64,000 nt of DNA from Bacteroidales bacterium (GTDB lineage: Bacteria; Bacteroidota; Bacteroidia; Bacteroidales; P3). Made by a program: the position numbers and the translations under genes. The first letter of the stretch is position 1; each line of letters starts with the position of its first letter. Positions 53,954 through 63,926 of the stretch are shown here, piece by piece. The notes beneath the pieces are model-generated. The model ran no database searches and was not told the DNA's origin. It saw only the letters and a list, made by a program, of their open reading frames with translations. The DNA lies in assembly GCA_017522065.1 (NCBI GenBank), contig JAFXAD010000058.1, forward strand, positions 1 through 64,000, given 5' to 3'.

Positions 53954-54999
53954 TTGACAGATTCAGAAGAGGGCGCAAAAGCACGAACAGCGTAAACCAT
54001 GTACAGCGGTTTGGAGCGGTGAATTTCTTTTCGTCGTTCATCAGTCGCAAGAAGTACAGCGACGTATACTATTGGCTCGTACTATCCCGTATCTTCCGAG
54101 GTTTGCAGAACGTCTGTTTTGACGTGTCGCAGGACGTTGGCAGCGACAAGGTTAAGACGCAGCTGTCCGACCTGCTGCGTTTTCTCAACAACAATCTGAC
54201 GGCGCTTGTGTGGCAGTTATGGAACAACGGCGTTGTAGTGCTGGAGACTACCAAAGAGAAAGGTAAATGGTACGCTGTACCGTATGAGAACCTGCAATTC
54301 GACGGCAACGGTGCTGTTATCGGACACGACTATGTTCTGTATAGCGAGCCGTACATGTTCCTGCGTAAGACCGACGTGACACTGTTAAAGGAAACGCTGG
54401 GCGCTATCGATGTGTATAAAAATAGCGACATCTACTTGACCAAGACTTTCGGCGCTTTCGGCATTCTGTCGGGCAGCGAAATGGGTATCAATGCAGCCGA
54501 CAAGGAGGAACTTCAACAACAGCTCAAAGAACGTGCCGGAACGACCGAAGCCAAAGACCAATTCATCATCAGTAACAGCCCGTTGAACTTCTCGCAGATT
54601 GATTTCAAAATCAAAGAACTGCAATTGCCCGAGAAAGTCAAAGACGAAATCAAAGTGCTATGCGCTCATTTCGGCGTTCCTTACGACCTCATACCCATGT
54701 CCGGACAATCGACATACGCAAACCAAACGGCGGCAATTGTGGACTTCTACCGCAGCTGCATATCGCCGTTGGCTGAGCAGATTCTTTCGCTTGCTCGCTA
54801 CATCGTATTGAAAAAATATGTCACGATCCCGACGACGGCTGTGACATTCCGCATCGACAACGTGGCAGAACTCGCAGACGACCGCACTGCAATGATAGAC
54901 TACAAGTTGAAAGTTGCCGACTATGCTGCCAAACTGCGTGAGTTGGGCGTTGACATTCCCGAAGAAGTTAAAAATGAATTAGAAAAAAATTGGATATGA
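53944..54999 (+). CDS. Portal protein
   Basis: A 351-residue HK97-type portal protein: FGVPYDLI, QTAAIVDFYRSCISPLAEQI and the preceding helical stretch are characteristic. It forms the dodecameric ring for DNA entry. A Shine-Dalgarno AAAGGAGAG lies at 53929-53937. The stop overlaps the protease start. Confidence 0.9.
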   Translation: MALIDRFRRGRKSTNSVNHVQRFGAVNFFSSFISRKKYSDVYYWLVLSRIFRGLQNVCFDVSQDVGSDKVKTQLSDLLRFLNNNLTALVWQLWNNGVVVLETTKEKGKWYAVPYENLQFDGNGAVIGHDYVLYSEPYMFLRKTDVTLLKETLGAIDVYKNSDIYLTKTFGAFGILSGSEMGINAADKEELQQQLKERAGTTEAKDQFIISNSPLNFSQIDFKIKELQLPEKVKDEIKVLCAHFGVPYDLIPMSGQSTYANQTAAIVDFYRSCISPLAEQILSLARYIVLKKYVTIPTTAVTFRIDNVAELADDRTAMIDYKLKVADYAAKLRELGVDIPEEVKNELEKNWI

Positions 55000-55547
55000 A
55001 ACTTATACGCAAAGAAATGCGCTTGAATGCGCTGAGATTGACAAATACACACACGGCAAGCGATAATGCCGACTTGCTCATTGTGGAGGGTTACGGCTGC
55101 CACTTCGACACCGTGAACGGCAACAATGAAGTCGTTACCGAAAATTCTTTCGCTGACTTTTTCGCTGACCTCAAGAACGGCGGACAAATGCCGTACTTCA
55201 ACTACCAGCACGACCCCACGCTCATCATTGGCGGCTGGGATAGCATAGAGAGCGACAGCAAAGGACTTTTCTGTAAAGGACATCTCAACAAGCGCGTCGC
55301 CCTTGTGCGTGACACCGTGCTGCCATTGGTGGAGAGTGGCGACCTCGCAGGTCTGTCGACAGAGGGTTACGCTATGGGCTGGTACGACGACGACAAAGGG
55401 ATTTGGCACGCTGAGAAGTTTATGCTGTTGGGCATTTCCCTTGTGTCACTACCTGCTGACTTTGCTGCGGAAATGGTCGTGAAGAATAAACTCCGCATGG
55501 AGAGCCAAAAGCGCGATAATGAACTTGCTTTCATTCTGAATTTATAA
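54996..55547 (+). CDS. HK97-type prohead protease
   Basis: The ATG at 54996 gives 183 residues. The catalytic His is in FNYQHDP and Ser in GLSTEGYA, the His-Ser of the HK97 protease family. It processes the capsid scaffold during maturation. Confidence 0.88.
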   Translation: MKLIRKEMRLNALRLTNTHTASDNADLLIVEGYGCHFDTVNGNNEVVTENSFADFFADLKNGGQMPYFNYQHDPTLIIGGWDSIESDSKGLFCKGHLNKRVALVRDTVLPLVESGDLAGLSTEGYAMGWYDDDKGIWHAEKFMLLGISLVSLPADFAAEMVVKNKLRMESQKRDNELAFILNL

Positions 55548-55575
55548 TTTTTACTAACTTAAATTTCAACATCTT

Positions 55576-56889
55576 ATGAAGAAAAATCTTAAAGCTTTGG
55601 CGAAATTCCTCGACGAGAGAATCGCCACAATGGAAAAGGCAGTCAACGCCTTGACCGACGCAACTGCAAAGCAGTCTGCAACCGAAAGTCTTAACCAAAT
55701 GAAGACACTCCGCAAGGAACTCAACGACCTCGGCGAAGACGACCCCGACAGCATCGAGAAGCTGCGCCAAGACGTGACCGATGCGCTGGCTCGTATCGAC
55801 AGCCGTATGAATGAGTTCGCACAGCAGATTGAAGCCTTGCAGGAGCGTGTCGGTAGCGGCGACGACGGCGGCTCGGACGGCGAGGGTGCAGCCAACAACC
55901 TCAAAGGAAAGAAAACGCAGAACTATCTGTCGAGCAAAGAAGCAACCCACGACTTCTTGCAAGCCATGCGCGACAGCAAGAATGCCGCCGCTTTTGCAGC
56001 TAATTGGGGCGCACGTCTTGCCGAGAACGGCATCACTATCGCCGAGGGTAGCGAAGACGCTTTCCTGCCCGACAGCGTAAAGGGCGCAATCCAAGACGCA
56101 TGGGAAAAGCCGGGCAACTGGCTCAATCGTCTGAACAACACCAATGCCAAAGCCTTCACGGTACGTCTGAACACCAGCGACCAGAGCGCTGAAACCAGCC
56201 GTGCAAAGGGTCACAAGCGCGGAGAGCAGAAAGTCAACGAATCGCTGACTTTCGCTGCAAAGAAAATCACTCCGCAGATGATTTACAAAAAAATCGACCT
56301 CGATAACATGACGGTATTCGAGGACGATGGCTCGTTGCTCACCTACATCAGCAATGAGCTGGTCAGTCAGTGGCTCATCGAAGTCCAGCGCGCTATCCTT
56401 GTCGGCGACGGTCGCCAAGATAACGACAACAACAAGATTAGCAGCATCGAGGCTGTTATCGACGCTGACGCAGTATATCAGACCACTTTCGCACACAGTG
56501 CAGACGTTCAATTTATTGACGAGCTGGTGCAGATGGTTGACAGCATTAAGAACGACGAGGGCGGCGCTATTACCGTCTTCATGTCGCAGACTTCGCTGTC
56601 CGAACTGCGTCGTTTCGTCTTCGGTGACGGTAGCAGCGCTCAGTACGTCCGCAAGGAGGACATGGCTGCACAGCTCGGAGTGTCCGAGATTATCACGACC
56701 TCGCTGCTCGGTAGCGACGTTAAGGCTATTGCCATGCGTCTCGACAAGTATGTGACCGTGGGTCGCATCAATCCTGCTTTCGTGGAGTGGGAAGACTATG
56801 ACATCAACACGCGCAACTACCGCGTCGAGAACCCCTTCGGCGGTGCGCTCGGTGCTCCCAAGTCCGCAGCAGTGCTGACCACCGAATAA
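55576..56889 (+). CDS. Major capsid protein, HK97 fold
   Basis: A 437-residue protein. Residues 1-110 form a helical scaffold-like delta domain, with a Gly/Asp/Ser-rich linker (DDGGSDGEG) before the body, likely cleaved by the protease. The body ends with an ENPFGGALGAP segment. Located after the protease in the classic order. Confidence 0.92.
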   Translation: MKKNLKALAKFLDERIATMEKAVNALTDATAKQSATESLNQMKTLRKELNDLGEDDPDSIEKLRQDVTDALARIDSRMNEFAQQIEALQERVGSGDDGGSDGEGAANNLKGKKTQNYLSSKEATHDFLQAMRDSKNAAAFAANWGARLAENGITIAEGSEDAFLPDSVKGAIQDAWEKPGNWLNRLNNTNAKAFTVRLNTSDQSAETSRAKGHKRGEQKVNESLTFAAKKITPQMIYKKIDLDNMTVFEDDGSLLTYISNELVSQWLIEVQRAILVGDGRQDNDNNKISSIEAVIDADAVYQTTFAHSADVQFIDELVQMVDSIKNDEGGAITVFMSQTSLSELRRFVFGDGSSAQYVRKEDMAAQLGVSEIITTSLLGSDVKAIAMRLDKYVTVGRINPAFVEWEDYDINTRNYRVENPFGGALGAPKSAAVLTTE

Positions 56890-56908
56890 AAAAAAGCGTC
56901 GGAATGTA

Positions 56909-56934
56909 GGGGGCGGCGTTGTCCGCTCCCTTTT
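56909..56934 (+). terminator. Hairpin after the capsid gene
   Basis: An 8-bp G/C-rich hairpin (GGGGGCGG / CCGCTCCC) with loop CGTTGT and four T residues. It could attenuate between capsid and tail genes. Confidence 0.65.
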
Positions 56935-56975
56935 AAAAATTCCGCTCTAAATTATTAACCTAAAAACAGAAAATT

Positions 56976-57548
56976 ATGGCAATATGTGAACATTTAATCG
57001 CTGCCGATGTGTCGGCTAACTGCAATAACCTCATCCGTGCAGGTGTCGAGCAGATTGGCTATATCATCAACAAGGCCGACATCGAGAGCATCAGCGAGAC
57101 TGACCGCGTTGTTGACAGCATCGTGATGAAGACTGGCAAAAAAGCATACCGCATCCAGCAGTTAGGCGCGCAGCCGTTCAATGGCACTTCCAGCGAGATG
57201 CAGGAAGGCGACTATGCCAACACGATGAACAAGGTTGCGGCCTTTGTCGTCCTTGACAACGGTCCCGACATCGCGAAGGACATCATCGAGCCTCTTATGA
57301 ACGGCGAGTTTATCGTCATCATCGAAAACAAGTACAAGGATGCTACCAAGCGTAACGCCTTCGAGATGATAGGCTGGGACAGCGGCGCACACGCAACAGC
57401 TATTTCGCAGAACAAATACGAGAATCAGTCTGCTTGGCAGGTGGAACTGACCGAGACCGAGGTCGGCAACGCTGGCCGTTACGTATGGAAGGATTCCGTC
57501 GAGGACACCCGCGCGCTGCTTGACGCTCTGCTGGTGGCTGCTGCCTAA
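56976..57548 (+). CDS. Putative major tail tube protein
   Basis: A 190-residue protein with a strand-rich pattern. Position directly after the capsid gene and a long A-rich leader suggest a highly expressed structural protein. Tail tube is inferred from order; no family motif was recognised. Confidence 0.55.
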   Translation: MAICEHLIAADVSANCNNLIRAGVEQIGYIINKADIESISETDRVVDSIVMKTGKKAYRIQQLGAQPFNGTSSEMQEGDYANTMNKVAAFVVLDNGPDIAKDIIEPLMNGEFIVIIENKYKDATKRNAFEMIGWDSGAHATAISQNKYENQSAWQVELTETEVGNAGRYVWKDSVEDTRALLDALLVAAA

Positions 57549-57637
57549 AAAAAAGAACGTTGTTTGTTTGATTTGTTAATTTGTTGATTGTGAGGGGGGG
57601 CGGATAAAGTCCCCCTTGAATTTAAAAAATTGAAATT
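57549..57637 (+). other. Intergenic hairpin region
   Basis: Contains GGGGG/CCCCC arms around 57594-57615 forming a hairpin after the tail tube candidate, possibly an attenuator. Confidence 0.45.
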
Positions 57638-58207
57638 ATGGTACTTGCAGAAATAAAAAATATAATCGTCGCAATGCTGCTGCGCTTCGACGCGCTGACC
57701 GACGACGACAAGGCGCGTATTAAACAGATGTGCGCCGATGCTGGCATCAAAACCTCGTTCAACAAGCGGTGCAAAGACTGCTACAAGGACGCTCTATTAT
57801 TGCTCAAGCTCCACTACGGCGTAACTGCGCCCGACGCTGATATTGTCACGCCGAGCGGACATTTCGTTTATCATAATGGATTGAAAAAGGTCGTTTGGTG
57901 GTGGCGGCATAACTACTATGAGCTGAGCTCGCAGAGCGACGACGAGACCATTGAGAAGTATATGGCTGTGCACCCGTTGCAGCAGCATTACAGCCGTGTC
58001 GAGCATGAGCCGACAGAATCCGCTACCGAGGAAACCCCGACAGAGGGCGACAATGGCACGGAGAGCGGCGAAAACGCTGACAGCGATACAGCAGAGCATC
58101 CGACTGACGAAAACCTCTCTACGGGCGAAAATGCAGAAAATAACGAGGGCGTGAACGGTGAGAGCGACAACGACGGAAAGGAGCAGACCAATGAAGAGAA
58201 CTCGTAA
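57638..58207 (+). CDS. Phage structural protein with acidic tail
   Basis: A 189-residue protein, ordered to about residue 120, then a 65-residue tail rich in Glu, Asp, Ser, Thr and Asn. Low-complexity tails like this often assist assembly. Unknown function. Its end overlaps the next gene by 17 bases. Confidence 0.55.
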   Translation: MVLAEIKNIIVAMLLRFDALTDDDKARIKQMCADAGIKTSFNKRCKDCYKDALLLLKLHYGVTAPDADIVTPSGHFVYHNGLKKVVWWWRHNYYELSSQSDDETIEKYMAVHPLQQHYSRVEHEPTESATEETPTEGDNGTESGENADSDTAEHPTDENLSTGENAENNEGVNGESDNDGKEQTNEENS

Positions 58208-58925
58208 CGGAATCCTCATTCCCGACGTACCGATAATGGCAGGGGGCAATCTGCCCAATACCGTGAAAGGCGTGTCGGCAGGGGGAACTGATATGTTAGT
58301 CGATATGGGGTTACCCAGCGGAACTAAGTGGGCGAAAAATAATATCGACGCTCAGAATAATGGCTTTGCAGCATCTCCTTTCTCGTTACAACAGAGCTAC
58401 TTTTCGTGGGGAAATATACAGCCTCACAATAACGACAGTGACAATAATGTCAACTACGACTTTACCGCTGCAACTTATCAATCTACTGAGGGGGCATCCC
58501 TTGCTCAGAATATCCCACCAACATCGGAATATGATGCAGCACGCGCTATTCTTGGGGCAAAATGGCGATTGCCGACATTAGCAGAAGCGCGTGAACTCTT
58601 CGAAAATATAGATTACATAGACGCTAATGGTGATATTGTTACTGAAGACCTCACCGATAAGCGTGTAATCGTTAACGACGTTCAAGGCTTATTTATCAGA
58701 AGTAGAATCAACGGGAATACATTGTTTTTTACGTGCGCTGGAAGAGCGCAAGGTGGGAAAGTAAATTATAATGGCGAATATGGCTATTATCTGACCTCCG
58801 AGTATGTAAGTACTGAACTATTTTGGGATATAAATATCGGCAGTGGGCCAAATTTTCGCTTTTACAATGCAAAACGACACGAAGGATTCTGCATAAAGCC
58901 AGTATACAATGATAACACAGATTAG
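58191..58925 (+). CDS. C-type-lectin-like (DUF1566/FISUMP-type) phage protein
   Basis: The ATG at 58191 gives 244 residues. VDMGLPSGTKWAKNNIDA, AKWRLPTLAEARELFENI and the ending RFYNAKRHEGFCIKPV match the pattern of DUF1566/FISUMP domains, which take a C-type-lectin fold. These domains are often used for binding and occur as diversified proteins in phages. Here it lies amid neck/tail genes. No reverse transcriptase is present in the window. Confidence 0.75.
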   Translation: MKRTRNGILIPDVPIMAGGNLPNTVKGVSAGGTDMLVDMGLPSGTKWAKNNIDAQNNGFAASPFSLQQSYFSWGNIQPHNNDSDNNVNYDFTAATYQSTEGASLAQNIPPTSEYDAARAILGAKWRLPTLAEARELFENIDYIDANGDIVTEDLTDKRVIVNDVQGLFIRSRINGNTLFFTCAGRAQGGKVNYNGEYGYYLTSEYVSTELFWDINIGSGPNFRFYNAKRHEGFCIKPVYNDNTD

Positions 58926-59337
58926 AGATATTCTCAACGGCTATGTAGCCAGCGGCGACCTTGCTGCCGTGGTGTACAACTCCCCAACAAAGGTTAATGT
59001 CGAGCTTGACACCACGGCGCACCCCGTCGCCGTATTGTACATTTTCCGAGACGGAGCTATTGACCTCACTAACGGCATGTGGAACGAAGTCGCAGAAGTC
59101 AACGTGTTATTCCTTACGCACCAGCCCGAACTCGATTTTGACGCATTGCAGAACGATGTGCTGCTTGACAGCATGGCTGACGTGGCAAAGAGATTCGTCA
59201 GCGACCTCATTGTAAGCGGAGCGGGCGAGATTGTAGACAACAATATTACCGTGCGTGGTCTGTACGACTTCGATGATAAAAACACAACGGGCGTGTCGTT
59301 GCAGTTCCGTTTCCGTTCAAATCCTCAATGCTTGTAA
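58909..59337 (+). CDS. Putative minor tail / tail completion protein
   Basis: A 142-residue protein at the place of the tail completion gene. LNGYVASGDLAAVVYNSPTKVN and strand-rich C terminus. Overlaps the lectin-like gene by 17 bases. Confidence 0.5.
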   Translation: MITQIRDILNGYVASGDLAAVVYNSPTKVNVELDTTAHPVAVLYIFRDGAIDLTNGMWNEVAEVNVLFLTHQPELDFDALQNDVLLDSMADVAKRFVSDLIVSGAGEIVDNNITVRGLYDFDDKNTTGVSLQFRFRSNPQCL

Positions 59338-59340
59338 GCG

Positions 59341-59841
59341 ATGAAAATAACGTCAGATACTAAGGTTGCAGAGGTGCTGCCACTGCTCAACGAAGAGCGG
59401 TTTCAGCTGATTGTGGATGCGGTCGAGCCGTACCTATTGCCCAAGCCGCTAACCGCATTGACGTGCGCCGAGTTCATCGAAGCGTTGGACGAGAAGTATG
59501 CAATGAAATTCTTCGAGTCGTCTGAACGTGTCGTTGTGGCATTCGGACGGTATAAAGAGTTTCTGAAACAGATGCAGGACATAACGACCTATCTGAAGCA
59601 ATACGAAGTCGAGCAGGACGCTGACGAGAAAGCGGCGGCGCAGGGTGTGAAGTTCCCGTCAATGCAGGAACGAATACTGTTGGACTGCATACGCTACTAT
59701 CATTTGCATTCGCCCGACGAAGCCGAGCGGCTACCGATAGCAGCATGGCTTTTGTGTGTAAAAAGCGAGGGAACAGCCGCACAGTATCAACGTAAACTGT
59801 CGAAAATCCGACAAAGCAAAACACAGCATGGAAAGCGTTAA
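59341..59841 (+). CDS. Putative tail assembly chaperone
   Basis: A 166-residue helical acidic protein in the right position upstream of the tape measure. No slippery frameshift site was found at its end; it overlaps the next frame by 14 bases. Confidence 0.45.
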   Translation: MKITSDTKVAEVLPLLNEERFQLIVDAVEPYLLPKPLTALTCAEFIEALDEKYAMKFFESSERVVVAFGRYKEFLKQMQDITTYLKQYEVEQDADEKAAAQGVKFPSMQERILLDCIRYYHLHSPDEAERLPIAAWLLCVKSEGTAAQYQRKLSKIRQSKTQHGKR

Positions 59842-60346
59842 GACCGACATAGACGAAGCGATGTATGCAGCTTTGGAGCGTATCCGGCTGAAGATTGTCG
59901 AGAACATCAACAGCAAAGGATTACGTGCAAGCGGCAAGACAGAGCGTTCGATGCGCATTGAGCGTGACGAGTACGGCATGCGCCTTGTCGGTCGTCCGTA
60001 TTTTCAATCATTGGAGTTAGGCAGACCAGCCGGACGTGTTCCGCACAATTATCGTTCCATAATCCGACAATGGATAATAGACAAGGGGCTTTCGGTTCGC
60101 ATGATACCCTACAAGCGTCAGCCGTCAGAGCGTTGGCAGCCGAAATACAGCGTCGAGGAGCGCTCGTTGCGTATCATGGCAGGGGCAATCGCTCACACCA
60201 TAGCGACGAGGGGAACGCTGCTGTACCGACAAGGCGGACGTATGGATATCTATTCGCCCGTCATTGCCGAGGAGGTCGAGCAATTGAGCCGTCAGTATAC
60301 CGACATTATCGCTAAGTCAATTTCACGCGTTCTGAGCGCGAAATAA
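59828..60346 (+). CDS. HK97 gp10-like tail-component protein
   Basis: A 172-residue protein with a helical start and GRPYFQSLELGRPAGRVP followed by basic stretches, like gp10-type proteins of siphovirus tails. Confidence 0.55.
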   Translation: MESVKTDIDEAMYAALERIRLKIVENINSKGLRASGKTERSMRIERDEYGMRLVGRPYFQSLELGRPAGRVPHNYRSIIRQWIIDKGLSVRMIPYKRQPSERWQPKYSVEERSLRIMAGAIAHTIATRGTLLYRQGGRMDIYSPVIAEEVEQLSRQYTDIIAKSISRVLSAK

Positions 60347-60423
60347 AACATGGGCAGTATAACAGAGCATCCGAAACGAAAAAACGCGCCTACGGGCGAA
60401 AAAACGACTAAAAATAGACTATC

Positions 60424-63003
60424 ATGGCACAACAGATTGATACTATCATAGTAGACCTACAAGTCAGCAACCGCGAAGCTGTGGCGGCTATCGAGCAGGC
60501 AACCGAACGGCTCGTAGAGCTTAAGCAAGAAGAAGCCGAACTTAACAAGGAGCGCAAGAACGGCGAAGTGACCGAAGAAGCATATCTGAAGCAACTCACA
60601 GCAATCCGCGAGGAGACCGAACGAGCAAAAGACAGCCGAAGCCAATACTCCAAAGCGCTCAAAGAAAATGTAAAGCAAGAAAAAGTATACACCGACAGCC
60701 TTAACGGTCTGCGTTCGCAGCTCAAAGCACTCATACAGCAGTTCGACAACATGAGCAAAGCCGAGCGTGAGAGCGCAAAGGGCAAAGAACTTGTGCAGCA
60801 TATCCAGCAAGTGACCGAGGAATTGAGCAAAGCCGAACAGGAAACGGGGCGATTTCAGCGCAATGTGGGCAATTATGGCAGTGCGCTGAACAACTTGACC
60901 GGAAAGCTCAATGAATGGGCTGTCGAGCTTAACAACGTCCAGCGCAACGGCGGACAAATGAACATGACGTTCGGACTGCTGAAAAAGAATGCCGACACGT
61001 TCGGATCGACGTTGAAGTTGTTAGCTAAAAATCCGTTTTTCGTCATTTTGCGTGTCGTTATCGGACTTTTCACGCTGCTGCGGACACAGGTGCAGAAGAA
61101 TGACGACGCAATGACGGCATTGCAGAGCGCAACGGCTGCGTTGAAACCCGTCATGGACGCACTGCGTACAGCTATGGAGGGCGTGGTTAAAGTCGTTACG
61201 GCAATAGCCAATGGATTCACAGCGGCTGTCGGTGCGATAGGTCGCTGGTTGGGTATTAGCAGAGAGAGCGCACAAGCCAACCAAGACCTTGTAAAATCAA
61301 TGGACGCATTGGAAGACAAGGAACGGCAATATACCGTTGGCAGTGCCAAGCGCAACAGCGAGATAAGCGAATTGAGGGCTAAAGCGTCAGAGCGTGACAA
61401 ATACACAACGCAGGAGCGTCTTGGATTCATCGACGACGCTATGAAGCTGGAAAAACAAGACCTTGAAGCACGGCGACAGATAGCACGCGAGAAGTTGAGA
61501 CTTGCACAGCTGGAAGCCAAACAGCAGAAAGACGACAGCGACGAGACCAAGAATCGACTTGCAGAGCTTGAAGCGTCCATGTACCAAGCCGAGCAAGCCT
61601 ATAACGACGGCATGCGAACGTTGCAAAGGCAGCGTCAGACGTTTGCACGCGAGGAAGCAGCAGCAGCACAAGCGGAGCGAAAAGAACGTCAGCAGAGGGC
61701 AAAAGAAGCGGCAGCAGCAAGGCTTGAACTGCTGAAAAAAGAGCAGGAAGCGCGGCGAGCTGTCGAAGATGCGACTGTTGCCATGATGCAGGAAGGCGAA
61801 GAAAAAGAAGTCGCCATTAAGAAACTCGCCTACGAGCGACAACGTGATGCGTTGCAGGAGCGTCTGAACACAGAAAAGAACATGACCGCCAAAACGCGTG
61901 AAGCCTTGAATCAGCAGCTTGTACTGCTGCAAGCGCAACACGAATTGGATATTACCAAGATACACGCCGATGCAGAGCGCAAGCGTGCTGAGATACGCGA
62001 GCAGATTGCACAGAAAGCGTTCGAAAATGAACAGCGAATCGAGGAAATTGGCTTGCAAGCGGCGACACAAGAGATGCAGAACGAGCTGACCAAGCGTCTG
62101 CGAGCTGTCGAGGGTAACGCCTTAGAAACGGCTCGTATCGTCGAGCAAGAAGCACAACGGGAAGTGGCAATCAACAAGGCAAAGGCGATCTCCATACAAG
62201 CAAGCAACTACGCCACGACCGAGGAATACCGCAAGGCACTTGCAGACGCTGAAGCTCAACTGCTGGAATCAGAGCAGAAAGCGGCTGACGCTGCTGCTAA
62301 TGTGGCGCAAGCAATGGCAGACACCAAACAAGCGACTTACGACGCTGTTACGGGCATTGCTGACGCTTTCGGCAACGTCGCCGGAAATATGCAAAATCTC
62401 TTTGAGACGTTAGCCGAAGAGGATAGCCGATATGCGGACTATGCCAACGCAATGGCATATCTGCAAATCCTTGTATCGACAGCCGTGTCAATTGCCAATG
62501 CCATACAAGGAGCAACAGCAGCAGCAGCGGCTACGGGTGTGGCTGCTCCGTTCACGCTCCCTGCGTTCATTGCCGAGATGGTAGGTATCGTCACGGGTGC
62601 AATAGCCGAGACTTCGGCATTAATTGTCAAGTCGAAGCAAAAACCCAAGTATGCCGACGGCGGCGTTGTGCATGGTGCTGGCACGGGAACGAGCGACAGC
62701 ATAACGGCGCGTGTCTCTAACGGAGAGAGTATTCTGACCGCCAAAGCCACGGCAATGTTCTACGACCAGCTGTCTGCGATGAACGTCGCTGGCGGTGGAA
62801 AGCCATTCGACAGACGTGGCGGTGCGGCATTCGCCCGTGGCGGTGTAGTATCTACATCGACAATCAGCGGAGGGCGACAGATGGCAGACATGGCGGACGC
62901 TCTACGGGCAGCCGTGGCAGAGATGCACCCCGTTGTAAGTGTCAGAGAAATAACAAGTTTGCAAAATCACGTAATTGTCAAAGAAAATATCGCAAAACAA
63001 TGA
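60424..63003 (+). CDS. Tail tape measure protein
   Basis: An 859-residue protein with long coiled coils (about 15-140 and 290-620, rich in A, E, K, Q and R), two hydrophobic segments near residues 200-225 and 675-740, and a Gly-rich C terminus (GGGKPFDRRGGAAFARGGVV). It sets tail length. Its stop overlaps the next start (ATGA). A small hairpin with a UACG loop at 60387-60398 precedes the gene. Confidence 0.92.
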   Translation: MAQQIDTIIVDLQVSNREAVAAIEQATERLVELKQEEAELNKERKNGEVTEEAYLKQLTAIREETERAKDSRSQYSKALKENVKQEKVYTDSLNGLRSQLKALIQQFDNMSKAERESAKGKELVQHIQQVTEELSKAEQETGRFQRNVGNYGSALNNLTGKLNEWAVELNNVQRNGGQMNMTFGLLKKNADTFGSTLKLLAKNPFFVILRVVIGLFTLLRTQVQKNDDAMTALQSATAALKPVMDALRTAMEGVVKVVTAIANGFTAAVGAIGRWLGISRESAQANQDLVKSMDALEDKERQYTVGSAKRNSEISELRAKASERDKYTTQERLGFIDDAMKLEKQDLEARRQIAREKLRLAQLEAKQQKDDSDETKNRLAELEASMYQAEQAYNDGMRTLQRQRQTFAREEAAAAQAERKERQQRAKEAAAARLELLKKEQEARRAVEDATVAMMQEGEEKEVAIKKLAYERQRDALQERLNTEKNMTAKTREALNQQLVLLQAQHELDITKIHADAERKRAEIREQIAQKAFENEQRIEEIGLQAATQEMQNELTKRLRAVEGNALETARIVEQEAQREVAINKAKAISIQASNYATTEEYRKALADAEAQLLESEQKAADAAANVAQAMADTKQATYDAVTGIADAFGNVAGNMQNLFETLAEEDSRYADYANAMAYLQILVSTAVSIANAIQGATAAAAATGVAAPFTLPAFIAEMVGIVTGAIAETSALIVKSKQKPKYADGGVVHGAGTGTSDSITARVSNGESILTAKATAMFYDQLSAMNVAGGGKPFDRRGGAAFARGGVVSTSTISGGRQMADMADALRAAVAEMHPVVSVREITSLQNHVIVKENIAKQ

Positions 63004-63926
63004 GAACGTACACAGATAGCAATTTTACAATTGACTACCCCGATGAGGTAGTGCGAGTTGACGACCTCAACTATTGCCGACTCCGCTACGTAGGTCTTGG
63101 TAGAGGTGTAACAGTGACTTTCAGCGTCAACGTCGGAGGTCGAACATTGCAGTACACAACAGACAAGTCGTATGCAGTTATCATCGACATCTCCAACGCG
63201 CTGAAATTGTCGTCGTATGGCAATGTAGCCCTTTCGTTCGAGGGAACGGCTGTTGGTAGTGGCACATCGTACAGTGTCACAACGTCTGCAACTGTGGTAC
63301 TGACGCGAGGACGCACATTAGCCGAGTGGATACCTGCGAGCGGTCGAACAATATATGTTCCCGACGCAATAGGAGCGGTGGAAATTCCCGTCACGGCTTC
63401 GGCTGTCATCGACAACACAGCGGCGAATGTAGGCATCAACACACGTTCGACACTCAATCAGAGCGTAATATCTGTTATGTATGCAGCACAACGCGAGTTC
63501 GGCAACCGATACGCTCCCGAAATCGACCGATTGACCACTTTCGGCATTCGGCATATTGACTGCCTGCCCGACAACGGGGCAATAATTGCATGGTACGACA
63601 CTGACGGCTGCAAGCGTTACGCTCCCTGTAAGGTGGTACAAAATGAGAGCAACAGCGAAAGCGTATCATACAATCCTACAATTGCCACAATTCCGAGCGT
63701 AGGCAGACATGTTTTCGGCGCACACGAAAGCATAACGCTGTATTTCGACAATATCGAGCCGAGCGTCCGACTGCATGAAATAGCATACAGCGAGAGCGTC
63801 CGACTGCTGACGCTGGGAAATGCTGTCCGCTTCGACAATGCGTTGGAATTGCGCCCAGACTTTGACGCGCTCGCACTAAGACCCGACAAGGCTCAGAATT
63901 TCACACTAAAATTTTGGCTATCATGA
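63000..63926 (+). CDS. Putative distal tail protein
   Basis: A 308-residue strand-rich protein after the tape measure, at the place of the distal tail gene. The repeated SVxVGGRTLQYTT-like strands suit a beta-rich tail tip. Coupled by ATGA on both sides. Confidence 0.6.
   Translation: MRTYTDSNFTIDYPDEVVRVDDLNYCRLRYVGLGRGVTVTFSVNVGGRTLQYTTDKSYAVIIDISNALKLSSYGNVALSFEGTAVGSGTSYSVTTSATVVLTRGRTLAEWIPASGRTIYVPDAIGAVEIPVTASAVIDNTAANVGINTRSTLNQSVISVMYAAQREFGNRYAPEIDRLTTFGIRHIDCLPDNGAIIAWYDTDGCKRYAPCKVVQNESNSESVSYNPTIATIPSVGRHVFGAHESITLYFDNIEPSVRLHEIAYSESVRLLTLGNAVRFDNALELRPDFDALALRPDKAQNFTLKFWLS

Noticed and set aside
59341..60423. Programmed frameshift in tail chaperone genes
   Set aside because: No slippery heptamer was seen and the following frame is an independent gp10-like gene.
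60350..60451. 33-codon frame before the tape measure
   Set aside because: It overlaps the tape measure start in another frame, without conservation clues.
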